Source: Mycobacterium sp. GA-0227b
GTDB lineage: Bacteria; Actinomycetota; Actinomycetes; Mycobacteriales; Mycobacteriaceae
DNA: 64,000 bases
Assembly (NCBI RefSeq): GCF_001499855.1
Contig: NZ_LQIK01000030.1
Location: 62,001-126,000 of the forward strand
Direction of reading: 5' to 3'
Made by a program: the position numbers and the translations under genes
In this document: one piece after another, positions 24,401 through 32,270 of the stretch
How positions within the stretch are numbered: the first letter of the stretch is position 1
Layout: every line of letters starts with the position of its first letter
The notes under the pieces: model-generated
What the model saw: the letters and a program-made list of their open reading frames with translations, nothing else
Database searches by the model: none
Told to the model about the DNA's origin: nothing

Positions 24401-25386
24401 ACCAACGCGCCGGGATCCACGTCGGGATCGTCGACGACGATGAGCAGGTGCTTGGCACCCGTTTCGTCGGCGTCGCCGAACGGCGGCCGGTCGTCGAGCG
24501 CAGGCGCGAGCAGCGAGCGCAGCTCAGCGACATCGGACGCCAGGTAACGCGCCGGCCCGGCGCCATCCACCGACCCGGGAATGTCGTTGTGCGGCAGCCA
24601 CTTCAGCCAGGACCAGTCGTCGCTCTCGATGTCCGGCGCGAGCAGCGCGACACCCAGCACCGCCGGGTCGTGCCAGGTGACCGCCTGGGTGATCCAGCCG
24701 CGCAGTGCCCCGCGGACGTCGTCCGGCTCGCCGAGCACCGTGATGCGGGAGACCTTGCCCAGGTCGATGCCCGTCGGCACCGCGCGCACCGTGCGCTGCA
24801 CGTCGAGCAGTCCCCGTAACGCGCTGTGCGACACCGGTTCCAGGTCGACCTCGTCCGCGCTGTCCTTCACCCGCAGCGTCGCGTTGAGCGGGGCATCGTG
24901 CAGTCCGGTGCGCACCACCAGGAAGTCCGGGTCGTGCGGATCGCGCTCCCACTGCCTGCGCGTACCGGGCACGTCGATGAGCAGCCCCGGATCCGGGTGC
25001 GACCACTCGAGCGCGGCGCGCTGCTCGGCGGCGTGTGCGCGCACGTTGTCGCGAACCACCGACAGGTAACGCAGATAGTCGGCGCGCTCGGCGTCGACCT
25101 CCTCGGTGCGCATCTTGTTGTCGGTGCCGCGGTAGAGCGCAGTGGCGGCCAGCAGCAGGACGAACGGAAAGAACAGCGTCGTCGGCGAGATCAGCCGCAT
25201 GCCGGTGGCCACCAGCGCCACGATCATGCCGACGATCAGGATGACGATCAGGTACGGCAGCACCCGCCGCAGCAGCGACGGCGGCACGACCCGCGGCAGT
25301 TCCGGCGGCGGCTCGATGGTGATGGTGCCCTTGCGCGTCGTCGGCACCGGGATGCGGCGACGCGCCTCGAAAATGAGCCGACTCAC
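21412..25386 (-). CDS. eccC3: ESX-3 FtsK/SpoIIIE-type ATPase EccC3
   Basis: 1324 aa. Two N-terminal membrane helices (near residues 37-80) precede three tandem FtsK-like ATPase domains with Walker A sequences MTGSGKSQT (about residue 480), GPKSGKTTA (about 830) and GDAKSGKTT (about 1100). It is the motor of the ESX-3 translocon and binds substrate signals through its last domain. GTG 25386 is chosen because the conserved start reads SRLIFEARRR; the upstream TTG at 25440 adds 18 Arg-rich residues. This leaves a 61-bp gap after eccB3, unusual for this tight operon. Confidence 0.95.
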   Translation of the reverse strand: MSRLIFEARRRIPVPTTRKGTITIEPPPELPRVVPPSLLRRVLPYLIVILIVGMIVALVATGMRLISPTTLFFPFVLLLAATALYRGTDNKMRTEEVDAERADYLRYLSVVRDNVRAHAAEQRAALEWSHPDPGLLIDVPGTRRQWERDPHDPDFLVVRTGLHDAPLNATLRVKDSADEVDLEPVSHSALRGLLDVQRTVRAVPTGIDLGKVSRITVLGEPDDVRGALRGWITQAVTWHDPAVLGVALLAPDIESDDWSWLKWLPHNDIPGSVDGAGPARYLASDVAELRSLLAPALDDRPPFGDADETGAKHLLIVVDDPDVDPGALVPRGGLAGVTLVQRIAEPPHREQYPDPERPILQVSDGQLRRWQTGGWQPYVDAADQLDVATARHIARRLSRWDSNPSHARTASAGVATFSTLLGIPDAAALDVASLWAPRARADELRVPIGVTATGEPLIFDLKDEAEGGMGPHGLMIGMTGSGKSQTLMSILLSLLTTHSADRLIVIYADFKGEAGADIFRDFPQVVAVISNMAEKRSLADRFADTLRGEVARREQLLMEAGRRVQGSAFNSVLEYEAAIAAGHDLPPLPTLLVVADEFSLMLSDHPEYAELFDYVARKGRSFRIHILFASQTLDVGRIKDIDKNTSYRIGLKVASPAVSRQIIGVEDAFHIEAGPEHKGEGFLVPTPGAMPVKFRSTYVDGIYDPPRIEKSVVVQAVPVPQQFTAGHVEAPADTVVVSDPAAHEDRPPRKLVATIGDQLANYGPKAPQLWLPPLDEPIPLDELLARADVAERQWRWPLGEIDRPFAMRRDPLIFNARSAAANMLIHGGPKSGKTTALQTFILSAAALHSPRDVSFYCLDYGGGQLRPLADLAHVGSVASPLEPERIRRTFGELEQLLRARQAHGHSGNGQRDDYGEVFLVIDNLYAFSRDNTDTFNTRNPLLAKVTELVNTGMSYGIHVVITTPNWLEVPLAMRDGLGLRLELKLSDARDSNVRITGALRRPAEAVPADQPGRGLTMAAEHFLFAEPSLRDIGVINARHRGVTAPPVRLLPRDLAPAAVAPLYPAPERVVIGQREEDLAAVTMAFDQNPLLMVFGDAKSGKTTLLRHVIRTVREHSTSDRVAFTVIDRRLHLVDEPLFPDNEYTPNIDRITPAMLGLSALLERRRPPAGLSPQELSRWTYQSGEDGHTHYLIIDDVDQIPDAPAVSGPFVGQRPWTGIIGLLSQASELGLRVIVTARATGSAHALMTAPLLRRLNELQAAILMLSGNPQDSGKIRGHRFRRLPAGRAMLLDDGDGPTFLQLVNPFADAVAESTGNNGTSGREFN

Positions 25387-25447
25387 GCGCCGGCCTCGCA
25401 GGCTCGCCCGGCGTGTTCTGTGCTGATGGTTCGCTTGCAAGCTGCGC

Positions 25448-27013
25448 TCACGGCTTCTCCCTCACGACGGCGGGGCGGGGGTCGGCGGCGAGCGCGTCAT
25501 GGGCCAACAGCGCGTCGGCGCGCGACAACGTCGGACCTGGCGCGAACTGGCTCAGCATCGACCATGGAATCGGTACCGCGGGCGGGGTCAGCCCGAGCGC
25601 GTCGATGGCTTTCTGGTCACCGTTCTCGTCGAGGCCGTAGCGGACCCCGACGTCGCTGAGCCAGAAGGATGCGCCGCCGACGGGTGGGGTCGACGCGCCC
25701 CCGCCGTCCTGGCCGACGGTCTGGACCAGGTAGCCGCGACCAGGCGTCATCACCACGCGGTTCGCGGTGGTGCCCGAACCGGCTCCGACCAGTGGGACGG
25801 CGCGCAATTCTTCGGACACCGGCAGTGTGACCCCGGAACGGAGGTCCAGCGTCGCGCTGGTGGCGTCGGCGGGCCGCGTCCACCGGGCGCATGTCAACGG
25901 CGCGTCCGCGGCGTCGACGAGCGTGAGCGGTTCATTCGGATAGGCGTCGGTGTCGATGACATTCGCGACGGGTAGACGCGCGATGTCATCGGCGCCCAAC
26001 CTCGGCGGCTGGTCGAGCCCGAACGAATTCGCGTTGCGCATGATCGACGCGATGACCGGTGAAATCGGTTGCAGCCCTTCGCTGAGCACCGCGTAATGGC
26101 GCAGCGTGTTGTCGGCGGCGAAGGCGGCCACCACCGCGCCGACCGGTGCGGGCACCGGCAGCGGATAACGCGGCGGTTCGCCTGCGCCCGGGATCGCCGG
26201 CGGGCTCAGCGCGGGTGCTTCGGGCACCGCGTTGAACAGCCCGGGCGCGATCGGTCGGGCGACGGCGGGCTCGGTGCCGAAGCCCAGCGCGCTGGTGACG
26301 GCGCGGTCGTTCATGTCGATCGGGCTGCGACGGCCGTCCCACAGCAACCAGGTGCCGGCGTTGGGGCCACTCGGATTGGACACCAGAATCGCTTGGTCGT
26401 CGGCCAACGGCGCAGCGCGCTCGCCACCGTCGGCCAACGGGCCCGCGATCATCGTGACACCGACGGCGGGTCCCGAAACCCCGTCGCACACCGTCCAGTC
26501 GGCGTCACGGGTCGTGTTCTGCACCGTGCGATCCGGCGCGCCGGGGATGCCGAGCAGATTGCCGCGGGGGAACTGATCGATCTCGCTTGTCTTGACCTGC
26601 GACGGGTTGTCCGGGCGACCCGCGATCAGGCGTGCAGACGTCAGGTTCAGCACCGGGTGCAGCTGCTCGCCGAGGCGGACGTAGAGCGCCGAGGTGGTGC
26701 GGTCGGCCAGGATCGCGTCGTTGCCCGCCACCCCGCCGGGCCGGATCCACGAGAACACGACACACCCGGCCAGCCCGGTGATCAGCACCAGCGCGCCGAC
26801 GAGCACCGAGCGGGTCTGGGTGCGAAGCGGGTCGACGAGCATGCGGGTGTCGTGCAGGGCGACGCCGGATGCGATGCGCCGCATGATGAACCGCCATCCG
26901 GTGACCTGATGGCGGGTGACGAACCCGCGGCGGTACACGACCCGGTCGGGGTTCTCGTTGGCCGGTGTCCGCGAGGCGAACGCGCGACGATTCGAGTTGT
27001 CGGGAGTGCTCAT
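25448..27013 (-). CDS. eccB3: ESX-3 membrane component EccB3
   Basis: 521 aa. A cytosolic N-terminus with the RHQVTGWRFIMRR helix, one membrane helix (about residues 70-90) and a large periplasmic domain containing repeats typical of EccB. EccB forms the periplasmic part of the ESX core complex. Its ATG overlaps the eccA3 stop by 4 bp (ATGA). Confidence 0.95.
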   Translation of the reverse strand: MSTPDNSNRRAFASRTPANENPDRVVYRRGFVTRHQVTGWRFIMRRIASGVALHDTRMLVDPLRTQTRSVLVGALVLITGLAGCVVFSWIRPGGVAGNDAILADRTTSALYVRLGEQLHPVLNLTSARLIAGRPDNPSQVKTSEIDQFPRGNLLGIPGAPDRTVQNTTRDADWTVCDGVSGPAVGVTMIAGPLADGGERAAPLADDQAILVSNPSGPNAGTWLLWDGRRSPIDMNDRAVTSALGFGTEPAVARPIAPGLFNAVPEAPALSPPAIPGAGEPPRYPLPVPAPVGAVVAAFAADNTLRHYAVLSEGLQPISPVIASIMRNANSFGLDQPPRLGADDIARLPVANVIDTDAYPNEPLTLVDAADAPLTCARWTRPADATSATLDLRSGVTLPVSEELRAVPLVGAGSGTTANRVVMTPGRGYLVQTVGQDGGGASTPPVGGASFWLSDVGVRYGLDENGDQKAIDALGLTPPAVPIPWSMLSQFAPGPTLSRADALLAHDALAADPRPAVVREKP

Positions 27014-28851
27014 TCGGGCACCGCCAGGCCGAGGCCACGCAGCAGCGGAATGGCGGATTTGGTGACGTCTTCGTCGGTGATGGTCATCAGCTCGTCATCG
27101 GTGAAGTCTTCGGAATCGGAGTGGTCGAGTCGGTATTCGCGCTCCTCCTCGGAACGCTCGACCAGGTTGCGGACGAACCGGCCGTTACCGGCGATGTCCA
27201 GGTTGCGCCGCTCGATCCCGGTGGCGTCCGGCGTGGTGGCCGCGGCCAACTGGCCGAACAACGCTTCCATGTGGGCGAGCGCGGCCGGCTCGAAGACACT
27301 GTCGCGCTTCTCGGCCATCCGCATCGCGATCTCGACCAGTTCGTGTGGTGAGTACGACGGGAATTCGATGCTGCGCGTGAAGCGGGACCGCAGACCCTCG
27401 TTGGTGTCCAGGAATGCGTCGAGGTCCTTGCGGTAACCGGCGACGATGACGACCAACCGCTCGCGATCGTTCTCCATGCGTGCCAGCAGCGTGTCGATGG
27501 CGACCAGACCGAAGTCGTTCTTGGCGCCGGTCGACACCAACGCATAGGCCTCATCGAGGAACAGCACGCCGTCGAGCGCGCTGTCGATGATCGCGTTGGT
27601 CTTGGCCTCGGTCTCGCCGATGTGCTGACCGATCAGGTCGGCGCGGTGCACCTCGCGGACCGTCTCCTTCTTGAGAATGCCCAGCCCGCAATAGATCTTG
27701 GCGACGACGCGCGCGATCGTGGTCTTACCGGTACCGGGCGGGCCCGCGAACACCAGGTGGTTGGTGCGCTGGGCCACCGTCAGCCCGCGCTCCTGGCGGC
27801 GGATCGCCATCGCGACCGAACTCTTCAGGCGCGCAACCTGATACTTGACCTCTTCCAGGCCGATGAACTCGGCGAGCTCCGCCTCGGCTTCGACCAGTAG
27901 GTGCGCCTTACGCTCCTTGGCGCCGGGGTCGACGAACTCGGCCTCGGTCGGTTCGGTGGCGGGATCCCAGGGATCGGAGCGGCCCTCGATGCGCGCAGCC
28001 GTGGTGGTCACGATGCCGTAGGAGGTGTCCGACAGGGCGAGCTCGATCTGCTCGTTCTCGGGGTTGGCGGCGTAGAGCTCGGCGAGCACGTCGGCGGCGT
28101 CGAGCTCTTCACCCTGGGCACGCAGGCACAGCGCCTTGACGAGCGTGCCGTCCGTCGTCGCGACGTCTACCGGTCCCGCCGGGTCCTCCAAATATGACAG
28201 CGCCGGGGCGAACATGCCGAGGCGGGCCAGTGAAATGCCGAGCGTCACGCGCACGGCGTGTGCCGACGTCTCGTCGAGCTTCTTGTCGTTGACGATCGGG
28301 GTGAGCAGCCGCACCACGTCGGACCAGCGCTCGGCCCGGTAGTACATCGCGACCCGCACCCACCGCGCCTCGAACCAGCCGGGGCGCCTGGTGATCAGCG
28401 GCTCCACCAGTTCGTCGGCGGCGGAATAGTCGCCGGCGTCGCACAGCGTGACGGCGTAGGCCAGCTGGAAGTCGTCGGGAGCCGACGCCGAGAACTTGAG
28501 GTAGAGCCCGGCGTCATAGGTGAACGCCAGATCGCCCTCGGTGAGTTGCACGTGGCGCTGCAGCACCCCCGCCGTGGCGACGGTGCGCCAGATGGCTTCG
28601 ACGACCTTCGCGCTGGTGTCGCCCGCCGCGGCGAGCCCGGTCCAGGCATCGCACTGCTCGCGGGCGATGCGGGTGAGTTCGGCGAAACCGGCGCGGGCAG
28701 CGGCGGGATCGGGCGGACGGCGGCGGTCGTGCACGGAGAGCCCCAGGGCTCGGCAACACGTGGCGAACCGACTCACCACGTCGTGATCGACGCGCGAAGT
28801 CGCAGCAAAATCGGTTGGTAGCGGCACGCGCCGTGATCTCCCCGTAGTCAT
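27010..28851 (-). CDS. eccA3: ESX-3 cytosolic AAA+ ATPase EccA3
   Basis: 613 aa. The N-terminal half is TPR-like and the C-terminal half is a CbxX/CfqX-type AAA+ domain, with Walker A AGPPGTGKTT (about residue 371), Walker B GVLFLDEAYAL (about 431) and an arginine-finger region. It is thought to help recycle chaperones or substrates such as EspG-bound PE/PPE proteins. This is the first gene of the ESX-3 operon. The start ATG 28851 lies just downstream of an IdeR-like box, indicating iron control of the whole cluster. Confidence 0.95.
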   Translation of the reverse strand: MTTGRSRRVPLPTDFAATSRVDHDVVSRFATCCRALGLSVHDRRRPPDPAAARAGFAELTRIAREQCDAWTGLAAAGDTSAKVVEAIWRTVATAGVLQRHVQLTEGDLAFTYDAGLYLKFSASAPDDFQLAYAVTLCDAGDYSAADELVEPLITRRPGWFEARWVRVAMYYRAERWSDVVRLLTPIVNDKKLDETSAHAVRVTLGISLARLGMFAPALSYLEDPAGPVDVATTDGTLVKALCLRAQGEELDAADVLAELYAANPENEQIELALSDTSYGIVTTTAARIEGRSDPWDPATEPTEAEFVDPGAKERKAHLLVEAEAELAEFIGLEEVKYQVARLKSSVAMAIRRQERGLTVAQRTNHLVFAGPPGTGKTTIARVVAKIYCGLGILKKETVREVHRADLIGQHIGETEAKTNAIIDSALDGVLFLDEAYALVSTGAKNDFGLVAIDTLLARMENDRERLVVIVAGYRKDLDAFLDTNEGLRSRFTRSIEFPSYSPHELVEIAMRMAEKRDSVFEPAALAHMEALFGQLAAATTPDATGIERRNLDIAGNGRFVRNLVERSEEEREYRLDHSDSEDFTDDELMTITDEDVTKSAIPLLRGLGLAVPE

Positions 28852-28856
28852 CGCAG

Positions 28857-28897
28857 GCTAACTTTCCGCCCGAAGTTAGCATTGACTAAGCTAACTT
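28857..28897. repeat. Three alternating copies of an 8-mer in the ESX-3 promoter
   Basis: GCTAACTT at 28857-28864, its exact reverse complement AAGTTAGC at 28873-28880, and GCTAACTT again at 28890-28897. The outer pair of half-sites encloses the IdeR-like box; the innermost copy lies in the 5' leader only a few bases before the eccA3 start codon. Confidence 0.8.
28876..28894 (-). promoter_or_regulatory. IdeR-like iron box in the ESX-3 promoter
   Basis: The minus strand reads TTAGCTTAGTCAATGCTAA, matching 14 of 19 positions of the IdeR consensus TTAGGTTAGGCTAACCTAA, including both TTAG/CTAA ends. It overlaps a possible -10 (TAACTT, 28878-28873). ESX-3 is known to be iron-repressed through IdeR in mycobacteria. 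No convincing Zur box was seen here. Confidence 0.75.
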
Positions 28898-28919
28898 GTA
28901 CAGACGCACCTATTTTGCT

Positions 28920-29825
28920 TCAGCCGGTGAGCCGTTTCCCCTCTTTGACGGCGCTGACCAGGCTGATCGTGCTGACCATCACGGCGGCCTCGGAATCGTC
29001 CGCCGGCACCGGCCGACCGTTCCCGCGCAGCCAGTCCGGCAGTGGGGTGGCTTCGGCGCGCCACCCGCGGGCGCCGAACCAGCTCGCGGCGGGCTCGTGC
29101 TGTTCGTTGTAGACCAGGTTGAAGAACGTGTCGTCCCCGCCCGTGGCCCGCTCTTCGGCCCTCTTGGCCTCGAACGCGGCGGCGTCCATCGGCGCCGCTT
29201 CCTCCACGGCGGCGTGACTACCGGGTGCGGCCAGGGCGTCGATACCGGTGAACAGCTGCCGTTGAGCGGCGGCGGGCAGATAGATCAGCAGTCCCTCGGC
29301 GATCCAGGCGGACGGCTTGGCCGCGTCGAACCCGTGGCCCCTCAGCGCTTGCGGCCAGTCGTTGCGCAGGTCGACCGCGATCTCCCGGCGTTCGGCCCGC
29401 GGGCTGTGCCCGGCGAGCGTTTGCCGCTTGAATTCGAGCACCTGCGGCTGGTCCAACTCGAAAAGCAGGGTGCCGTCGGGCCAGTCGAGTCGGTACCCGC
29501 GCGAGTCAAGCCCGGCGGCCAGAAGGACGATCTGCCGAACGCCCGCTGCGGCAGCGGCGCGGAAGTAGTCGTCGAAGTACTTGGTGCGCACCGCCTGAAA
29601 GTTGACGAAGTCCACGCCGAACTCCGTGTTGAGCGCATGCTCGGGTGCCCGGCCGTCGAGCAGGTCCGCCCACTCGCCGCCTACCGCGCGACAAAAGACC
29701 TCGGCGAACGGATCGACCGCGACGGGGTCGGGCTTCTGCGCCTCCAGCGCACGGGCGGCGGCGACGAACAACGCCGTCGAGCCGACGCTTGTGGTGATGT
29801 CCCAGGTGTCGTCATCAGTACGCAT
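28920..29825 (-). CDS. TIGR00027-family SAM-dependent methyltransferase
   Basis: 301 aa. Starts DDTWDITTSVGSTALFVAAARA, a hallmark of this mycobacterial family; the SAM site is VLLAAGLDSRGYRLDW near residues 95-110. Likely O-methylates a carboxylate or other small molecule; substrate unknown. Corresponds by recall to Rv0281. ATG 29825 is chosen; the open frame extends further upstream but into an unrelated region. It ends 68 bp before the ESX-3 start on the same strand, so read-through into ESX-3 is possible. Confidence 0.85.
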   Translation of the reverse strand: MRTDDDTWDITTSVGSTALFVAAARALEAQKPDPVAVDPFAEVFCRAVGGEWADLLDGRAPEHALNTEFGVDFVNFQAVRTKYFDDYFRAAAAAGVRQIVLLAAGLDSRGYRLDWPDGTLLFELDQPQVLEFKRQTLAGHSPRAERREIAVDLRNDWPQALRGHGFDAAKPSAWIAEGLLIYLPAAAQRQLFTGIDALAAPGSHAAVEEAAPMDAAAFEAKRAEERATGGDDTFFNLVYNEQHEPAASWFGARGWRAEATPLPDWLRGNGRPVPADDSEAAVMVSTISLVSAVKEGKRLTG

Positions 29826-29863
29826 GCAGTTGTTTCTACGCCGAGATTCCGACAGTGGGCTCG

Positions 29864-30760
29864 CTACACCAGGGGGCGGCCGGTGCGGACGCGCCAGTCC
29901 AGATCCTTGAGCAGCACGTTGAACGGAAACTGCCGGACGAAGCGCGGCATCACATTGTTGACCCGGCCCAGCGTCCGCATCACCCGGTTGAACCGGCGCT
30001 GTTTGGCCGCATCCCACGGCAACCCCATCTCGTCGCGGAAGCGCTGGGGCAGAAAGCCGGTCGTCATGAAGAGGTTGACGGCGTCGGTCCGCCGCTGCAG
30101 CCACGCCGGCGCCTTGACGTCGCCGAGCCTGCCCGCCGCGATCGGCCACAGGTACTCGCGCACCGCGGCGTCGATGTGCACCTTGTCCAGCGACTCCTGC
30201 CAGTACTCATCGAACGCCTTGCGGTCCGCGGGCCACATCTCGGCGGGCACCTGCAGCGTCGTGCCGAGCGCGGCGGCGTCCCGGTAGTGGCGGTCCGCGG
30301 ACTCATCGTCCATCTCGCCGACGAAGATCCGGAACACGTCGACGAACCCCTTGTACAGGCAGGCGGCCACCCAGAGCTGGAGGTCCTTGTTGAACGCGTT
30401 GTATTCGACCGGGCTGTCCGGCAGCGAGTACACCTCGGCGTGCGACCGGTTGACCGCGCGACGGTACACCGCCTTCTGTTCGTCACTACCCGCGAGCGCC
30501 ACGGCCAGGTACGTGAACGTGGTCCGCGCCCGCTTGATCGGGTGCCTGTCCGCGCGGCCACTTTCGACACGGCTGTCCTTCACGCCGTATCCGACCCCCG
30601 GCCGCGCGAGTTCCATGATCACGTTCGCGGCCCCGGACAGCAGCCCGATGCCCAGCATCGCGTCCTCGGGCCCGACGTTGCGCCGCAACGGGCGCCCGGG
30701 CAGGGGCGCGTCGTTGACCGCACGTCCGACGTGGTCGATCGGCTCGGAAACCATCTGCAC
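29864..30760 (-). CDS. DUF2236 / MpaB-like oxygenase-family protein
   Basis: 298 aa with the DUF2236 signature: RARTTFTYLAVALAGSDEQKAVYRRAVNRSHAEVY, then LWVAACLYKGFVDVF, and a helical C-terminus. The family includes latex-clearing protein and MpaB, which bind heme or iron through conserved His/Lys/Arg residues, so oxygenase-type chemistry is plausible but unproven. Corresponds by recall to Rv0276. Start GTG 30760 or ATG 30754. It is divergent from a TetR gene with an inverted repeat between them, so it is probably that regulator's target. Confidence 0.8.
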   Translation of the reverse strand: MQMVSEPIDHVGRAVNDAPLPGRPLRRNVGPEDAMLGIGLLSGAANVIMELARPGVGYGVKDSRVESGRADRHPIKRARTTFTYLAVALAGSDEQKAVYRRAVNRSHAEVYSLPDSPVEYNAFNKDLQLWVAACLYKGFVDVFRIFVGEMDDESADRHYRDAAALGTTLQVPAEMWPADRKAFDEYWQESLDKVHIDAAVREYLWPIAAGRLGDVKAPAWLQRRTDAVNLFMTTGFLPQRFRDEMGLPWDAAKQRRFNRVMRTLGRVNNVMPRFVRQFPFNVLLKDLDWRVRTGRPLV

Positions 30761-30773
30761 CCCTATCGCACAA

Positions 30774-30787
30774 AAGTGAGAACACTT
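30774..30787. promoter_or_regulatory. Candidate TetR operator
   Basis: AAGTG-AGAA-CACTT is a perfect 5-bp inverted repeat in the 73-bp gap between the divergent DUF2236 and TetR genes. The flanks extend the symmetry imperfectly. Position and shape fit autoregulation by the TetR protein. Confidence 0.5.
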
Positions 30788-30833
30788 GTTTCCTGATATT
30801 GCTCCTGCTCGGCCCGGGTGTCAAGATGGCGAC

Positions 30834-31454
30834 ATGGCACAGGTCCGCCCGTACCGCGGCGTCGACGCGGCCGAGCGCCTCGCCCGGCGCCGTCGCCGCC
30901 TGCTCGAAGCGGGCCTCGACCTGCTCGGAGCCGGGGGGAACGACCCCGCCGAGCTGACGGTGCGGGCGATCTGCGGCGCGGCGGGCCTCGGCGTCCGCTA
31001 CTTCTACGAGAGCTTCACCGACAAGGACGACTTCGTCGCCGCGGTGTTCGACAGCGTGGTCGCCGACATCGCCGCCACCACCCAGGCCGCTGTCGCGTCG
31101 GCACCGTCGCAGGAGCAGTCGCGGGCGGGCATGGCCAATGTGGTGCGCGCGATCGCCGCCGACGCGCGCGTCGGTCGCCTGCTGTTCAGTGTCGAGTTGT
31201 CCAACACGGTGATTGTGCGTAAGCGCGCCGAGTCCACGGCCCTGTTCGCGATGCTGCTGCTGCAGCACGCCGGCACGCTCGGCGCGCAAGACAGCGAACT
31301 CACCAGAGCAACCGCGCATTTCGCGGTCGGCGGCGTAGGCCAGACCCTCAGCGCGTGGCTGGCCGGCAACCTCGAAATCGACAGTGACCAACTCGTCGAC
31401 CGGCTGGCGGTGACTCTCGACGTGTTGTCGGGTCTGTCGGGTGCCGAGACCTGA
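30834..31454 (+). CDS. TetR-family transcriptional regulator
   Basis: 206 aa. The N-terminal helix-turn-helix reads LTVRAICGAAGLGVRYFYESFTDKDDFV, near residues 43-70, typical of TetR; the rest is a helical ligand-binding domain. ATG 30834 is chosen over upstream frame extension because the family start lies there. It is divergent from the DUF2236 gene (candidate operator at 30774-30787) and convergent with the glyoxalase-fold gene, ending 3 bp before it. Ligand unknown. Confidence 0.88.
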   Translation: MAQVRPYRGVDAAERLARRRRRLLEAGLDLLGAGGNDPAELTVRAICGAAGLGVRYFYESFTDKDDFVAAVFDSVVADIAATTQAAVASAPSQEQSRAGMANVVRAIAADARVGRLLFSVELSNTVIVRKRAESTALFAMLLLQHAGTLGAQDSELTRATAHFAVGGVGQTLSAWLAGNLEIDSDQLVDRLAVTLDVLSGLSGAET

Positions 31455-31457
31455 CCG

Positions 31458-32033
31458 TCAGGCGGTGACCTTCGGGCGGCGGTCGGCGGCCGTCTTGGGC
31501 GTCGCTTGTGCGTCGCTATCGGTGAATTCCTTGGTCCAGCAGGCGAATTCGAGCGTGATGCCGTCGGGATCGTGGAAGTAGAACGAACGGACGTAGACAC
31601 CGGGGTGCACGGTGGGTGAGACCTGCGCCTCGCTCTCGTCGTGATTGAGCACCGGACCGACCCGCACGCCCTTGTCCTTGAGGCGCTGCCGGTACTCGTC
31701 GAACTTCTCGGCGGGCACGTGGAAAGCCAGGTGATTCATGGTGCTGACCGCGCTGACGATGTCGCCGATACCGGGGATGGCCTCGGGCGAGGAGATGCCG
31801 GGCACCCGGTCCGGCGCGTCGGCGAACCAGAAGAACGCGACGCAGTCGCCGTTGCCCGCATCGAAGAAGAAGTGCTGGCCCATGCCGCCCGGCAGGTCGA
31901 GCGACTTGATCAACGGCATGCCGAGGATGTTGCTGTAGAAGTCGACGGTCTTCGCCATGTCCGAGCACACCAGCGCCACATGGTTGATGCCGCCGAGTTC
32001 GAATTCGGAGTTCGGATTGTCGGGCCTGATCAT
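31458..32033 (-). CDS. Glyoxalase/extradiol-dioxygenase fold (VOC) protein
   Basis: 191 aa, with two beta-alpha-beta-beta-beta modules: INHVALVCSDMAKTVDFYSNILGMPL and MNHLAFHVPAEKFDEYRQRLKDKG. Likely metal ligands are His in NHVAL, His in NHLAF and Glu in GITLEFACW. The reaction is unknown, possibly a ring cleavage or isomerisation. Matches Rv0274 by recall. ATG 32033 is fixed by a perfect GAGGAGG ribosome binding site eight bases upstream. The 237 bp beyond it (32034-32270) hold the divergent promoters and no gene that I can support. Confidence 0.85.
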   Translation of the reverse strand: MIRPDNPNSEFELGGINHVALVCSDMAKTVDFYSNILGMPLIKSLDLPGGMGQHFFFDAGNGDCVAFFWFADAPDRVPGISSPEAIPGIGDIVSAVSTMNHLAFHVPAEKFDEYRQRLKDKGVRVGPVLNHDESEAQVSPTVHPGVYVRSFYFHDPDGITLEFACWTKEFTDSDAQATPKTAADRRPKVTA

Positions 32034-32270
32034 CTGGCGCCTCCTCGGGCGAATCTCTGGCCAGAAACGCAAACTGAATTTAGCATCAGGTTCAAGCTCG
32101 ATCAATGACGAACGGACCGGCACTGCCATGACGATCGCCCCGCGCGTCCCGCCGCCGTTCATGTCGGTCACGCGCACGGTCGAACACGTTCACCACCATG
32201 GCTTTTGGGTGGGCGACAGGGTGCTTTCGGCGACCGTATCCCGTCGTACGACGTACCCCTTGGGGGCCGC

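Noticed and set aside
28852..28919. Zur box for zinc control of ESX-3
   Set aside because: No TAATGA-type palindrome is visible in the promoter region; zinc control cannot be supported from this sequence.
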